Shown: positions 24,790 through 33,691 of the stretch, in pieces
Position numbering within the stretch: the stretch's first letter is position 1
Layout of the letters: each line of letters begins with the position of its first letter
Source: Prevotella sp. P2-180
Lineage (GTDB): Bacteria > Bacteroidota > Bacteroidia > Bacteroidales > Bacteroidaceae
Direction: 5' to 3'
NCBI RefSeq assembly: GCF_002251435.1
Contig: NZ_NPJI01000082.1
Span: forward strand, 80,636-144,635
DNA length: 64,000 bases
Notes under the pieces: model-generated
What the model saw: the letters and a program-made list of their open reading frames with translations, nothing else
What the model was told of the DNA's origin: nothing
Databases searched by the model: none
Position numbers and translations under genes: made by a program

Positions 24790-25935
24790 TTATTTAATAT
24801 AAACCTTTTTCCCGTTGCGTATATAAAGTCCTGTTGTCGGCTTGCTCACCCTGCGTCCGGTGAGGTCATACCACAAGCCGTTGGCAGGTGAAGGTGTTGA
24901 CGTTGACACGCTCTCTATGCCAGAGGGTTTCTCTCTTGGAGTGATGATGATGGGATTGTCGTCATAACCTTCCACGAGGTGAAGATCCTGAACCCCGCTT
25001 ACCTCGGTACTTGTCTCGCCAAGCCAGCCACAGTATTGGAAGATGCCGCACACCACCTTGACAAAATTTATCTCCTTGAGGTCAACATGGTTGCCGTCCT
25101 TGTCCACCGCCCAGTCAATGTCGAAGGTCGAAGCGTCCTCGTCATTACCTGCCGCGTCAACATATCCGTATGAGTCGGCCGAATAGCGATACTGCACCCA
25201 GTAGGTTCCATTGCCCGACTGGTCGATGGCGTTGTTGGGCAGTTTGCCACCGCTGAATGTCAGTGTCTCGCCCTCTTCCCATAGCGGCCAGTAGGTCTGA
25301 CGGTGGAAGGAGTTCTTCATGTGATAGCCCGTGGAGTCGCGACGCTCACCGTTCTCTGTCCACGTTGCCTCCCATCGGATGTAATCATCATAGAGAGAGG
25401 ATGACAGGTGGTGCTCGCCAGTCTCTGCCGTTGGCTTGTAGTAAGTGATGGAGAAGTCGTGTATCTCACTGGTGTAATACTCCGAGCCTGCCAGTTCATA
25501 CCATTGGCAGGTCTCCACATCGTCGCCGACTCCGACATAGACGATACCCGGTTCTATGCTTCCGCCGATGGTCTCGCTGCCATATACAGGGTCGGAGGCT
25601 GCATAGAAGGCATTTCCAGTGATGCGGAGATCGGAACCTCGGAGATTCTGTACGGCATGGTCGAACTTGACGGTGACGTAGCCGCCATACGTACCGAGAT
25701 GGACCAACTCGTTGTTGTTGAGACTCTCAGTGGCCCTTTGGCACATTTCCTCGTGGGTTACCTCGATGCCGTCATCAAAGGTTGGCAGCTTGACACTTTC
25801 GCTTGCCACAGGCAGCGTATTGACAAACTGCCCCGGTGCGGGATGCAGTTCAACGACAGTAACTGTCTGTGTCTGCGCCGTCATCCCAAGACTCATGAGC
25901 AGGGATGACATTGTAAGGAAAATTTTTGTTTTCAT
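24790..25935 (-). CDS. Secreted surface protein of the B12 operon, function unknown
   Basis: This 381-residue protein has a signal peptide (MKTKIFLTMSSLLMSLGMTA) and no lipobox. The N-terminal part (VVELHPAPGQFVNTLP, then GTYGGYVTVKFDHAVQNLRG and DLRITGNAFY) resembles the 'cell surface protein' that often accompanies BtuB and BtuG in Bacteroidota cobalamin loci. The end (YDLTGRRVSKPTTGLYIRNG then KKVYIK) is a sorting-like tail closely matching that of the next gene. It is 3 bp from the BtuG-like gene and 19 bp from the DUF4465 gene, clearly the same transcript. A role in corrinoid capture is inferred from context only. Confidence 0.7.
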   Translation of the reverse strand: MKTKIFLTMSSLLMSLGMTAQTQTVTVVELHPAPGQFVNTLPVASESVKLPTFDDGIEVTHEEMCQRATESLNNNELVHLGTYGGYVTVKFDHAVQNLRGSDLRITGNAFYAASDPVYGSETIGGSIEPGIVYVGVGDDVETCQWYELAGSEYYTSEIHDFSITYYKPTAETGEHHLSSSLYDDYIRWEATWTENGERRDSTGYHMKNSFHRQTYWPLWEEGETLTFSGGKLPNNAIDQSGNGTYWVQYRYSADSYGYVDAAGNDEDASTFDIDWAVDKDGNHVDLKEINFVKVVCGIFQYCGWLGETSTEVSGVQDLHLVEGYDDNPIIITPREKPSGIESVSTSTPSPANGLWYDLTGRRVSKPTTGLYIRNGKKVYIK

Positions 25936-25938
25936 CTT

Positions 25939-27072
25939 TTATTTATATTTTGGTAATGCAATTATGTGTGCAGGATTGATATATACTTTCTGCTCGGCAA
26001 ACACCGGCGTACCGTCAGGTCTGTAGCCATAGAGGTAGCCAGCCGTGGCATAACTCCGGGCATCGGTAAAATAGATGTTTCCCGTATAAGGCGACATGTA
26101 TATTTCATAGGGTGACACCAGCGAACGGAGTTTCTCCGTGATGGCATCGCATAATATTCCGTCGGTCACGGTGCCGTCCGTCGGGTTGATGGTCTTCTGA
26201 TAATAGTTGTATTCTCCTGTATCATAAGAGAATTCCGACCCTACGGTGTAGAATTTCTCCCCGTCGGTGGTATTGTAGGTGCAGGGGAAGTCGTATGTGC
26301 GGAATGTCTCCGTCCTACAGTCAAGGACAATGGTATGGGGCTTCACGCTGTAATAATCGCCGCAGGAGTTAACACAGAGATATGGCCCGGCCTGGGAGGC
26401 TTCAGCATAGAGGTTGATGCACCCTGTGTCAATCTTGCGCAGGGACTGCATCGTCTTAGCATCTACAACCTCTATCGTCGTCTCATATTCATGATTCTCC
26501 GAGAAGGCGTATCCTCCCGTGTTGCAGACATAGAGTCGTCCTTCATAGAGTTTGACGGCTTCGGGTTCCCATCCCACCTCACACGTGGCCACCACCTCCT
26601 TTGTCATGACATCTATCTTGGCAACATAGCCTTTTTCGAAGGTCTTGTCGCCACACCGATGGGCATAACTGGTGATGTAGAGATACGTTCCGTCGGAACA
26701 CATGCGGCGGTTGTTGGGCACGTTCTCTGTGGCACCGCAGGCTGTACCATCGGGGTGGATGTACTGGATGATGTTCGACCAGTTGACGGCAATAGCTATC
26801 AGCGTGTCGTTCACCTGAAGGATGTCGTTGGGAGTGTCGCCCAGTTTCATGCCGTTGATGGAGCGGAACCACTGGTTGGTCAGTACTCCAGTTGCAGAGT
26901 TGTAGTAGGACAGTTGTCCGTTGTCCGACTGCCAGTTGCCCTCGTTGCAGACAATCAGGTCTTCACCCGTCAGCACTGGGTCGATGACAGGTGTCTCATT
27001 GTCTGGAGCATCGTCTGAACTGCAGGATGCAAGGAGCATCAAAGGCAGCAAAAACAGTAAAAACTTCTTCAT
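25939..27072 (-). CDS. btuG: BtuG-like surface lipoprotein, beta-propeller
   Basis: This 377-residue lipoprotein has the lipobox LLASC with C17 followed by SSDD, a surface-export-like acidic signal. The mature part is a YncE-like seven-bladed propeller: LIVCNEGNWQSDNGQLSYYN, then DTPNDILQVNDTLIAIAVN, WEPEAVKLYEGRLYVCNTGG and a final blade with YMSPYTGNIYFTDA. BtuG proteins sit on BtuB as a lid and bind cobalamin with very high affinity. The position directly downstream of a BtuB-type receptor (12-bp gap), behind a cobalamin riboswitch, supports this. The symbol is assigned by context and fold, not by alignment. Confidence 0.8.
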   Translation of the reverse strand: MKKFLLFLLPLMLLASCSSDDAPDNETPVIDPVLTGEDLIVCNEGNWQSDNGQLSYYNSATGVLTNQWFRSINGMKLGDTPNDILQVNDTLIAIAVNWSNIIQYIHPDGTACGATENVPNNRRMCSDGTYLYITSYAHRCGDKTFEKGYVAKIDVMTKEVVATCEVGWEPEAVKLYEGRLYVCNTGGYAFSENHEYETTIEVVDAKTMQSLRKIDTGCINLYAEASQAGPYLCVNSCGDYYSVKPHTIVLDCRTETFRTYDFPCTYNTTDGEKFYTVGSEFSYDTGEYNYYQKTINPTDGTVTDGILCDAITEKLRSLVSPYEIYMSPYTGNIYFTDARSYATAGYLYGYRPDGTPVFAEQKVYINPAHIIALPKYK

Positions 27073-27084
27073 CTTTATATATAT

Positions 27085-29010
27085 TTATAGTGTATATTTT
27101 ATCGTTATGCCGAAACGCCTGCCTGGCATTGGCCATCGCTGTATCATCTCGTATCTCACATCGAAGAGGTCTTGACATTCTGCCTCGGCTGTCAAACTAT
27201 GCCCATGCCATGCTTTTGGGGCAAAGCGATAGCCAACCTTTATGTCCGTACAGTTGTAAGCCGTGAGCGGATCATCGATGGCATTCTCGGCTGTCCAGTA
27301 TCGCTTGTCCACAAACATGTGGGAAAGCGAAGCTGTCAGCCCCTTATATATAAAGGTATAGACGGCGGTGAACGACCACCGGGGTGAGTACGCTATAAAG
27401 TCGTTATACGCATCCTCTGTTGGGTCGGTGCGGTTGCGGTCGTCCTGAAAGGTGCCTGTCAGCAGGAGGGAGTGGTTCTTGTAATGCGCATTCACCGAGA
27501 GGTCTAAGCCGAGGCATCGGGTATAGCCGTAGTTGAGCATGGTCCATTGGTAGGAGCCTTTAAGGGGAAGGCACACGATGCGGTCCTCTATACGGTTGTA
27601 ATAACCGTCTAACTGGATGTTGAAAATGTTGTCCTGGTAGGTTATCCCCAGATCCAACTGCTTTGTGTATTCCGGTTTAAGATTGCGGTTGCCCACGAGC
27701 GTATAGTAGAGGTCGTTGAGAGTAGGTACACGGAAGACACTCTTGTAGAATGCGCGCGCTTGCCATCGGCCAATGGCGTATGAGGCAAGCATATTCCATG
27801 TACACCGGGAAAGCGGCTTGGCACTGCCCTTCGTGTGGTCGCTCACGAGGGTATATAGTCCGCTTGCCGTGAGGTTCAGTCCGCGATGGTTGTAGAAGGC
27901 GGAGACGGAAGTCTTGCTGTCAAGACGATAGACATAGTGGAAGTTTTTCACATCGCACGTCAAATCCGACCAGCGGAGGTCTGATGACACGGAGACACCG
28001 AAATCTCCGAAACGGTATGCTCCCGTTGCGGCACCATAGATGTCCTGCTGGTGGTACTTGTTGTTGGAGTGAACGGAAATGTTCTCCGGATAGTCGGAGC
28101 GGTAGTGCAGGTAGTCATTGGTATATTTGCCGATGGCACGGAGGCTCAGGTCGCCATATTGCTCACGCCATGTGAGCTGGGAGAAGAAGTTGCGGTCCCA
28201 CTCGCGCCCCACATCAGTATAGGTGTCGGAGAGTCGACGGACAATACCTCCTGGCAGTCCTCTTTGAGAGTCGAAGTAATACGTGTGCCATTGGAAACCC
28301 TTCCAAAAAGCACAGGTTTCTATGCGGAACATCTTGATGTCTGAATTGCGTCGGGTTCCCGTTGTGTCTTCATACTCTGTATGATATTCAAAGGGATAAT
28401 CACCAACCGATGATGTATATGCAGCATCGAGAAGAAGCCAATTCTTGTAGCTGAAAGTTGCCGCAGCCTTATGGGTGTGAAACGAAGAATAAGCGTATGA
28501 GGCGGAGAGTGACGTGGAGTCGGGGCGGTGTGTCTTCAGATAGACCGTGGAAGCGGAGGCGTATTCCGAGGCGGTCATGAGCATCTCGGTCTTGTTGGCA
28601 TTGAAGAGGCTGACCGACTCAAGCGTTGTCAAGGAATATTTGCCGAGGTCAACAGTGCCGTTCTGTGCATTGGTGATGCGCACACCGTCAAGATAGACCC
28701 CTACATGTTGGGAACCAAGCGAGCGGACGTTGATGGTCTTCTGTCCACCCAGACCACCATAGTCCTTGATTTGCACGCCCGCCATGTATTTCAATGCATC
28801 GGCAACAGATGACGATGGCAATGCCTGTATCTGCTCATAGCCAATAACTTGGTTGGCACTCACCTCCTTATGTCCATCAACGACAATCTCATTGATGTGA
28901 TACACGGAGTCAAGACGCACGTTTTGCGCTTGCACAGTAATACTGAACAAGAACAAGAGCATAGCCACAACGCAAGTATGGGCAGTACTATTGCCACACA
29001 ATAACATCAT
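27085..29010 (-). CDS. btuB: BtuB-type TonB-dependent cobalamin receptor
   Basis: This protein of about 641 residues starts in MMLLCGNSTAHTCVVAMLLF, a signal peptide ending TVQAQ. The plug has INEIVVDGHKEVSANQVIGY, LPSSSVADALKYMAGVQIKD and GSQHVGVYLDGVRI. The barrel ends with aromatic strands and a final ITIKYTL. TonB-dependent import of corrinoids across the outer membrane is inferred from the cobalamin riboswitch just upstream and the BtuG-like partner downstream. The open frame extends to 29148, but that part translates the riboswitch; the ATG at 29010 lies 50 bp after the B12 box. Inner-membrane BtuCDF genes are not in this window. Confidence 0.88.
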   Translation of the reverse strand: MMLLCGNSTAHTCVVAMLLFLFSITVQAQNVRLDSVYHINEIVVDGHKEVSANQVIGYEQIQALPSSSVADALKYMAGVQIKDYGGLGGQKTINVRSLGSQHVGVYLDGVRITNAQNGTVDLGKYSLTTLESVSLFNANKTEMLMTASEYASASTVYLKTHRPDSTSLSASYAYSSFHTHKAAATFSYKNWLLLDAAYTSSVGDYPFEYHTEYEDTTGTRRNSDIKMFRIETCAFWKGFQWHTYYFDSQRGLPGGIVRRLSDTYTDVGREWDRNFFSQLTWREQYGDLSLRAIGKYTNDYLHYRSDYPENISVHSNNKYHQQDIYGAATGAYRFGDFGVSVSSDLRWSDLTCDVKNFHYVYRLDSKTSVSAFYNHRGLNLTASGLYTLVSDHTKGSAKPLSRCTWNMLASYAIGRWQARAFYKSVFRVPTLNDLYYTLVGNRNLKPEYTKQLDLGITYQDNIFNIQLDGYYNRIEDRIVCLPLKGSYQWTMLNYGYTRCLGLDLSVNAHYKNHSLLLTGTFQDDRNRTDPTEDAYNDFIAYSPRWSFTAVYTFIYKGLTASLSHMFVDKRYWTAENAIDDPLTAYNCTDIKVGYRFAPKAWHGHSLTAEAECQDLFDVRYEMIQRWPMPGRRFGITIKYTL

Positions 29011-29061
29011 AAATATTGTATTTCCGTGTCCGTAGTCCCGCAGACACATGTTATTACTGGC

Positions 29062-29230
29062 AAATGGCAGGTCTTCTGACTTATCCTCGCTGACACGGTC
29101 TTCCCGGACATCTGCAAAACTCTGGTGTTTTGCTATCCAGTGACACAATTGGTCAGCCTAAAAAGGATTTACAGCATCGGGTAATGTCGCAGATTCTCAC
29201 TGCGTTCCCATCTTAGCTCCGTAGCCTCAT
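29062..29230 (-). ncRNA. Cobalamin riboswitch
   Basis: On the minus strand this leader has the conserved cobalamin aptamer landmarks in order: GGGAACGCAGTGAGAATCTG (core start, ~29180-29206), ACCCGATGCTGTAAATCC, then GTGTCACTGG, CCGGGAAGACCG, GTCAGCGAGGAT. The B12 box AGTCAGAAGACCTGCC is at 29066-29081. It ends about 50 bp before the btuB ATG, so control is probably translational by occluding the start region. B12 would shut the operon down. Confidence 0.93.
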
Positions 29231-29267
29231 AAATAATATCTATAAGGGGGAGAACCAAATGCGGTTG

Positions 29268-29275
29268 CAAAGTTA
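29268..29275 (-). promoter_or_regulatory. -7 box TAACTTTG of the B12 operon
   Basis: On the minus strand TAACTTTG is followed by CAACCGC, about 38 bp upstream of the aptamer core. The -33 region is AT-rich without a clear TTTG. Confidence 0.6.
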
Positions 29276-29373
29276 TAGTTTTTTTTGAAAAAGATAAAAT
29301 AGGAAGAGAAAAATGATGATACTTTTTGCTTTTTTTAATAAAATTCATACATTACCTATTGGGTAATTACTTT

Positions 29374-29661
29374 CTATCTTGCATAATGGTTGAACTTCAA
29401 TTCAATGACGAGTGCCGGCTTGCTGACGTTGCGGCGAGGAATCATCACAAGATCGGCATAATCCTTGCCAGTGGCGTATTCACGGTGAATGACATACTCG
29501 TTCCTTGCCCAAATATATACCACAGAAAGCACACATGCCAAGGAATTTTCGTCATTATCGTGAGCCACGATGTCACAGAAATCGTTATTGCCTTTATTGA
29601 TGTACATACCCATAGGTTTGCGACTGTTGCAGGAGAGGTAAATTTCACTTCTTTTTATCAT
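29374..29661 (-). pseudogene. Internally deleted copy of the AAA/PD-(D/E)XK gene
   Basis: This 95-codon frame joins the N-terminus of the 21313-22890 protein (CNSRKPMGMYINKGNNDF) directly to its nuclease domain (ENSLACVLSVVYIWARNEYV, then DLVMIPRRNVSKPALVIELK). About 1.27 kb between them is missing. A second small deletion links FNH to the last codons, where TGCAAGATAGAAAG matches TGTAAGATAGAAAG of the parent. The ATPase core is lost, so the product should be inactive. Confidence 0.9.
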
Positions 29662-29677
29662 GTTGCTTCATACCATT

Positions 29678-29740
29678 CGTCACATATTCTTGCTTTCTGT
29701 CCCAGTTATTTTGATATTTGCAAAGAACGCAGTACTTTTG
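29678..29740 (+). promoter_or_regulatory. Operator/promoter module B (same as 19096-19158)
   Basis: CGTCACA (29678) and TGTCCCA (29698) are 20 bp apart. The -33 TTTG is at 29710-29713, the spacer is 19 bp, and TACTTTTG is at 29733-29740. Most positions from the first site to the end are identical to module A. It drives the acetyltransferase at 29756. Confidence 0.8.
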
Positions 29741-29755
29741 CATCCAAATTAAAGA

Positions 29756-30274
29756 ATGATGAAAACAGAAAGAATAACCCTTCGCCATTGGCTTGACACA
29801 GATGCCAAGGCTTTGTATAAGTATGCCAGCGACCCTGAGGTAGGGCCGCGGGCTGGTTGGCCTCCGCATCTTTCAGAAGATGATAGCCTGGAGATAATCC
29901 GCAACGTGTTTAACAATCCCACCACATGGGCTATCGTATGGAATGAGACAGGCGAGGCAATAGGAGCCATGGGCTACGGACCGTCGTGCGAATGCTCTCT
30001 CCCTGCTCGGGAAGGAGAACCGACAGTGGGCTATTGGGTGGGCAAACCATATTGGAACAAGGGCGTATGCACCGAGGCGCTTCGACTGATGATAACGCAT
30101 ATCCGCAATACAACCGACATCAAGTCTCTCATCAGCGGACACTTCATCAGCAACCCAGCTTCGGGACGAGTGATGGAGAAATGCGGATTCATACCTACTG
30201 GTGAAACCGCCTTTGACAATAAACTCTATCAAGGTGCCGACAAACCGATAAGGGTACTGAGATTGGTTTTTTGA
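29756..30274 (+). CDS. GNAT family N-acetyltransferase (RimJ/RimL type)
   Basis: This 172-residue cytoplasmic acetyl-CoA-dependent acetyltransferase starts TERITLRHWLDTDAKALYKY. The acetyl-CoA-binding region is VGYWVGKPYWNKGVCTEAL, and ISGHFISNPASGRVMEKCGF is the usual C-terminal GNAT block. The substrate is unknown; family members modify ribosomal proteins, antibiotics or small amines. Two ATG codons are adjacent (29756 and 29759). It lies behind operator module B, 16 bp after the -7 box, so the leader is very short. A decayed sister of this gene ends at about 23178. Confidence 0.85.
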   Translation: MMKTERITLRHWLDTDAKALYKYASDPEVGPRAGWPPHLSEDDSLEIIRNVFNNPTTWAIVWNETGEAIGAMGYGPSCECSLPAREGEPTVGYWVGKPYWNKGVCTEALRLMITHIRNTTDIKSLISGHFISNPASGRVMEKCGFIPTGETAFDNKLYQGADKPIRVLRLVF

Positions 30275-30356
30275 ATTATCTATCTTGGTACAAAAAATCG
30301 AGAAAAACTGTAGTATTAACATGCATGAAAGCGTCTAATGAATAAAAACGAAAAAT

Positions 30357-30548
30357 ATGAATAAGGACAAAATGTTTGTAATAGTCGTTGTGGTTTTATT
30401 GGTATTGGGCGTAGTTTTCCTTTGCATCTCAATGTTTGGTGATAATCAGGAAAACCACCATCCGTTGCCAATAGCCATGTGCTGTATCTTGTCGGTAAAT
30501 GCACTATTGTTGGTAAAGAACAAGAATAATAAATCAAAAGAAAGTTGA
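30357..30548 (+). CDS. Small two-helix membrane protein
   Basis: A 63-residue ORF encodes two predicted transmembrane helices (about residues 6-26 and 40-53) joined by a short polar loop with GDNQENHH, and a lysine-rich C-terminus (KNKNNKSKES). It lies between the acetyltransferase and the YbjQ gene on the same strand, with an A-rich leader. I do not recognise a family. The positive-inside charge pattern supports a real protein. Confidence 0.5.
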   Translation: MNKDKMFVIVVVVLLVLGVVFLCISMFGDNQENHHPLPIAMCCILSVNALLLVKNKNNKSKES

Positions 30549-30571
30549 TAACAGAATAGAAAATTTATATT

Positions 30572-30889
30572 ATGATAGTAACAACAACTCCCACTATTGA
30601 GGGACATCCAATCAGAGAGTACAAAGGCTTGGTGACTGGTGAGACCATCATTGGCGCCAACTTCGTGAAGGACTTTTTCGCCGGCATCCGCGATATTGTG
30701 GGCGGACGAAGCGGATCGTATGAGAGCGTGCTGCGTGAGGCCAAGGATACAGCGCTACGTGAGATGCAGGAGCGTGCGCAGATGATGGGGGCGAATGCCA
30801 TAGTAGGCATCGACCTCGACTACGAGGCGCTGGGAGCCAATGGCTCTATGCTTATGGTTACGGCAAGTGGAACGGCAGTGGTGATTTAA
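30572..30889 (+). CDS. YbjQ/UPF0145 family protein
   Basis: This 105-residue cytoplasmic protein of the UPF0145 (YbjQ, heavy-metal-binding-like) family forms pentamers in known structures. Its family blocks are [20 protein letters not shown], then [11 protein letters not shown], and the C-terminal [17 protein letters not shown]. The length is as usual. Its function is not established. It begins 23 bp after the small membrane protein. Confidence 0.88.
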   Translation: MIVTTTPTIEGHPIREYKGLVTGETIIGANFVKDFFAGIRDIVGGRSGSYESVLREAKDTALREMQERAQMMGANAIVGIDLDYEALGANGSMLMVTASGTAVVI

Positions 30890-30953
30890 TATCCATAAAG
30901 GGTCGAGGTACCTGTCCCTCTGACCCTTTGTCCCACTGACCCTTTGAGAGCAG

Positions 30954-31925
30954 TTACACTATCCCCTTGCGTCTCTTGATTTCCTCCAAGTCGCCCAAAT
31001 CCACTCGTCCTGTCTCGGCATCATAGCGGATATTGTATTCCTCATGGGTGCGCTTCCAGCGGTTGTGAGTCCATAGATAGAAGGCTGGTTGGCGACGGAT
31101 GCTTTTTTCCAAAAGGCTGAAATAGCGTATTGTCAACTCTGACTCCGACGACTGTGAGGCGTGCTCGGCCAGAAGCTCATAGCGTGCCACATAATAGCCT
31201 CGACGCTCACGCCTAACGTCAAGATAATAGACATCGGTATCGAATTTGCGTGCTATTCGCTCTGTGCCGGTAAATACAGGTGTGTCGTGATGGAGGAAGT
31301 CAAGCCAAAGATGAATGTTGTTCCACATCGGCACCTGGTCAGCTATGAATCCTATTATCCACTGTTGGTTATGTTTGCGGATATCGACAATCTTGCGCAA
31401 AGTCTCTGCCATAGGTATAGACACGGCTCCCATACGTCCACGGAGTTTCAGGAACACCTTATCCATCGCCTCATTCTCCAACTTATGATATATTTGTCCA
31501 AAGACAACCTTATCGAGATAACATTCATAATTCACTGTAATTGACGACACCCACTCCCAATTGCAATAATGACCAAGGAAAATCGACACGTTTTGCCCTT
31601 TGTCGAAACTATGCTTCATCATCTCGACATTCTCAAACCTCATCCTGCGCTTCACGTTCTCCTTGCTTATTGTTAGCAGTTTGAGCGTCTCTACAAGATA
31701 GTCGCAAAACCAGTGGTAAAACTCCCGCTCTATCTTCCTGCGCTCAGCCTCACCCTTCTCAGGGAAGCACTCCGCCAAATGTTTACGTACCAATTTCTTG
31801 CGGTAACCCCACAACCGATATACTATCAGATAAAGAAAATCGCTCACGCCATATAGCACCCAAAATGGCAGCAATGACATGAGATACCATATCGAGAGAA
31901 GGATATAATAAAGAGTTTTTTTCAT
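30954..31925 (-). CDS. Lipid A biosynthesis (LpxL/HtrB-type) acyltransferase
   Basis: This 323-residue enzyme has an N-terminal membrane helix. It should add a secondary acyl chain to lipid A or a related lipid at the cytoplasmic face of the inner membrane. The catalytic H-x4-E dyad is visible as GHYCNWEW (H119, E124). Other family blocks are GRMGAVSIPM, IGFIADQVP and WTHNRWKR near the end. The length fits LpxL/LpxM relatives in Bacteroidota. A TACCTTTG box at 31967-31974 on this strand is a good promoter. It is convergent with the YbjQ gene. Confidence 0.9.
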   Translation of the reverse strand: MKKTLYYILLSIWYLMSLLPFWVLYGVSDFLYLIVYRLWGYRKKLVRKHLAECFPEKGEAERRKIEREFYHWFCDYLVETLKLLTISKENVKRRMRFENVEMMKHSFDKGQNVSIFLGHYCNWEWVSSITVNYECYLDKVVFGQIYHKLENEAMDKVFLKLRGRMGAVSIPMAETLRKIVDIRKHNQQWIIGFIADQVPMWNNIHLWLDFLHHDTPVFTGTERIARKFDTDVYYLDVRRERRGYYVARYELLAEHASQSSESELTIRYFSLLEKSIRRQPAFYLWTHNRWKRTHEEYNIRYDAETGRVDLGDLEEIKRRKGIV

Positions 31926-31966
31926 AATCGTTATTTCGGAGAATTGTTCTGTTCATATTTACACCG

Positions 31967-31974
31967 CAAAGGTA
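31967..31974 (-). promoter_or_regulatory. -7 box TACCTTTG of the LpxL-like gene
   Basis: On the minus strand TACCTTTG is followed by CGGTG, 42 bp before the ATG at 31925. The remaining gap to 32216 holds only a GGGACACC/GTCCCC-type repeat remnant. Confidence 0.65.
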
Positions 31975-32216
31975 CAAAAAATATCCATTATCGCAAAATA
32001 ATAACACGCCATTATAACGCAACGTCGGGTTTATTTCCACCATTTTAACAATTCCAAGGAACATCCCCCCAAAAAAACGCCCTATCTTCTCACGGAAATC
32101 ATCGGGCAGGGAGATGTTATCCACTGGGGCGGCTGCGGCGAAGAGGGACACCCTTACATGTCCCCAGTCCCGCTCAACCTATCAAACCATTCCGTTACAC
32201 CTCTTTATGAGGAAAG

Positions 32217-33491
32217 TTAATCCTTTATACATCCTATCGGCAATACTATCACACCATCCTTTCTCTGGTATGCATATTGCCCTACTGCGGTAATAACAGC
32301 CATGAACGACGGCGAAGGCATCTTGTTGCGGTCTATGATATTTGCAAGAGCCAGCATATTGGTAGCCCCCTCATTGATGCGTTCCTCACCTCCAAGCTTC
32401 ACCTCAAACAAAGCATAGCTGCCGTTGCGACGATGCAGAACGGTGTCGCACTCCAAACCGCTACTGTCCCTGTAGTGATATAACTCACCGTCCAAAGCAT
32501 CGGCATACACTCGAAGGTCACGTACGACAAGGTCTTCAAAAAACAAGCCAAATGTTTGCAGGTCATTCATCAGGTCCTTCGGTCCCAAGCCCAATGCCGC
32601 AGTACCGATACTTGGGTCAACAAAATGCCTCGTATCGCTTGTCCTTATGGCAGACTTGCTTCTGATGTTTGGATTCCATGCCGCGAGGTCTTCTACGACA
32701 AACAGTTTTTTCAATGCCTTTATATAGTCAGCCACTGTGTCTTCGTCAAGTGTGCTGGCATCATTGGCAAGCATATCCTTGCGTATTGTGGCGTATGAAA
32801 TTTGTTGGGATATATTTCTTGCATACGACCGTAAAAGAAGTTTAGTGCGTTCAGGACTTCGTCTGACTTTATCCACACGCAAAATGTCGCTGTTTACAAC
32901 AGAATCCACATAGTCAAATGCTTGGTCGAGTGCCAAATCCTTGGATATCAACGTTGCCCACGGCCATCCACCACGACAAGTGAGAAAAGCAATGTCGTTT
33001 ATAGTAAGCTCATTACGTTGCAGTTCAAAAGGTCTGTTTTCAAACAAGTCCAACAGGCTTACTTTACCATTTGACTCTCCTGACTCGAAAAGACTCATCG
33101 GGCGCATCCTTATGTGGCCGAAGCGTCCTGTACCGCTATGAATAAGAGTGTTTGCCTCAGGTAATACTGATGATCCCGTCAAGATAAATTGAGACGGCTC
33201 ACCTCTGCTGTCCACCTCACTTCTGATGGAATCCCATATTGGTGGCAAGGCTTGCCATTCGTCAATCAGGCGTGGAGTGTCACCGTCGAGAAGAGCCTTA
33301 TGGCTAATCTCTATCATTTGCCTACTTTGCATAAGCACAGTGGAGTTTCCCAAGTCAAGAACACTTTTAGCCAATTGTTTGGCTGTCGTGGTCTTGCCAC
33401 ACCATTTGGGACCTTCAATCAATACAGCTCCCTTTCCTTGCACCTTACGTTTTAATATCCTGTCAGATATTCTTTTCTTATATTCTGCCAT
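32217..33491 (-). CDS. AAA ATPase with DUF4143 domain
   Basis: This protein of about 424 residues has an N-terminal AAA_14 ATPase domain. The P-loop is GPKWCGKTT, Walker B-like PRLIDEWQALP follows, and FILTGSSVLP is the sensor strand. A C-terminal DUF4143 domain has RHFVDPSIGTAALGLGPKDL and LYHYRDSSGLECDTVLHRRN with the PD-(D/E)XK-like ECD plus FEVKLGG. The family is widespread, and its function is unknown. The frame extends to 33680, but the TAACTTTG promoter box lies at 33510-33517 on this strand. The ATG at 33491 (MAEYKKRISDRIL) is therefore the start, giving a leader of about 12 nt. Confidence 0.88.
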   Translation of the reverse strand: MAEYKKRISDRILKRKVQGKGAVLIEGPKWCGKTTTAKQLAKSVLDLGNSTVLMQSRQMIEISHKALLDGDTPRLIDEWQALPPIWDSIRSEVDSRGEPSQFILTGSSVLPEANTLIHSGTGRFGHIRMRPMSLFESGESNGKVSLLDLFENRPFELQRNELTINDIAFLTCRGGWPWATLISKDLALDQAFDYVDSVVNSDILRVDKVRRSPERTKLLLRSYARNISQQISYATIRKDMLANDASTLDEDTVADYIKALKKLFVVEDLAAWNPNIRSKSAIRTSDTRHFVDPSIGTAALGLGPKDLMNDLQTFGLFFEDLVVRDLRVYADALDGELYHYRDSSGLECDTVLHRRNGSYALFEVKLGGEERINEGATNMLALANIIDRNKMPSPSFMAVITAVGQYAYQRKDGVIVLPIGCIKD

Positions 33492-33509
33492 ATTCTGTAG
33501 TTTTGGGTG

Positions 33510-33517
33510 CAAAGTTA
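33510..33517 (-). promoter_or_regulatory. -7 box TAACTTTG of the DUF4143 ATPase
   Basis: TAACTTTG on the minus strand lies 19 bp upstream of the ATG at 33491, implying a short leader. The 23-bp direct repeats begin about 40 bp further upstream. Confidence 0.65.
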
Positions 33518-33554
33518 ATAAATAAAATACTATCTTCCAAAGTTTTTTGTAATT

Positions 33555-33620
33555 TTCGGTGATTTGTGAAAGATTTATTCGGTGATTTGTGGAAGATTTA
33601 TTCGGTGATTTGTGGAAAAG
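33555..33620. repeat. Three 23-bp direct repeats upstream of the DUF4143 ATPase promoter
   Basis: Units start at 33555, 33578 and 33601, each beginning TTCGGTGATTTGTG. Units 1 and 2 differ at one base; the third diverges after GGAA. They lie 38 bp upstream of the -7 box, a position suited to regulator binding. Confidence 0.9.
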
Positions 33621-33691
33621 ATCACTGACCTGTCCCCTGTCCCGCCTAACCAACATATTCATTGGGGTGCGGTGAGACACCGCACCTGCTT

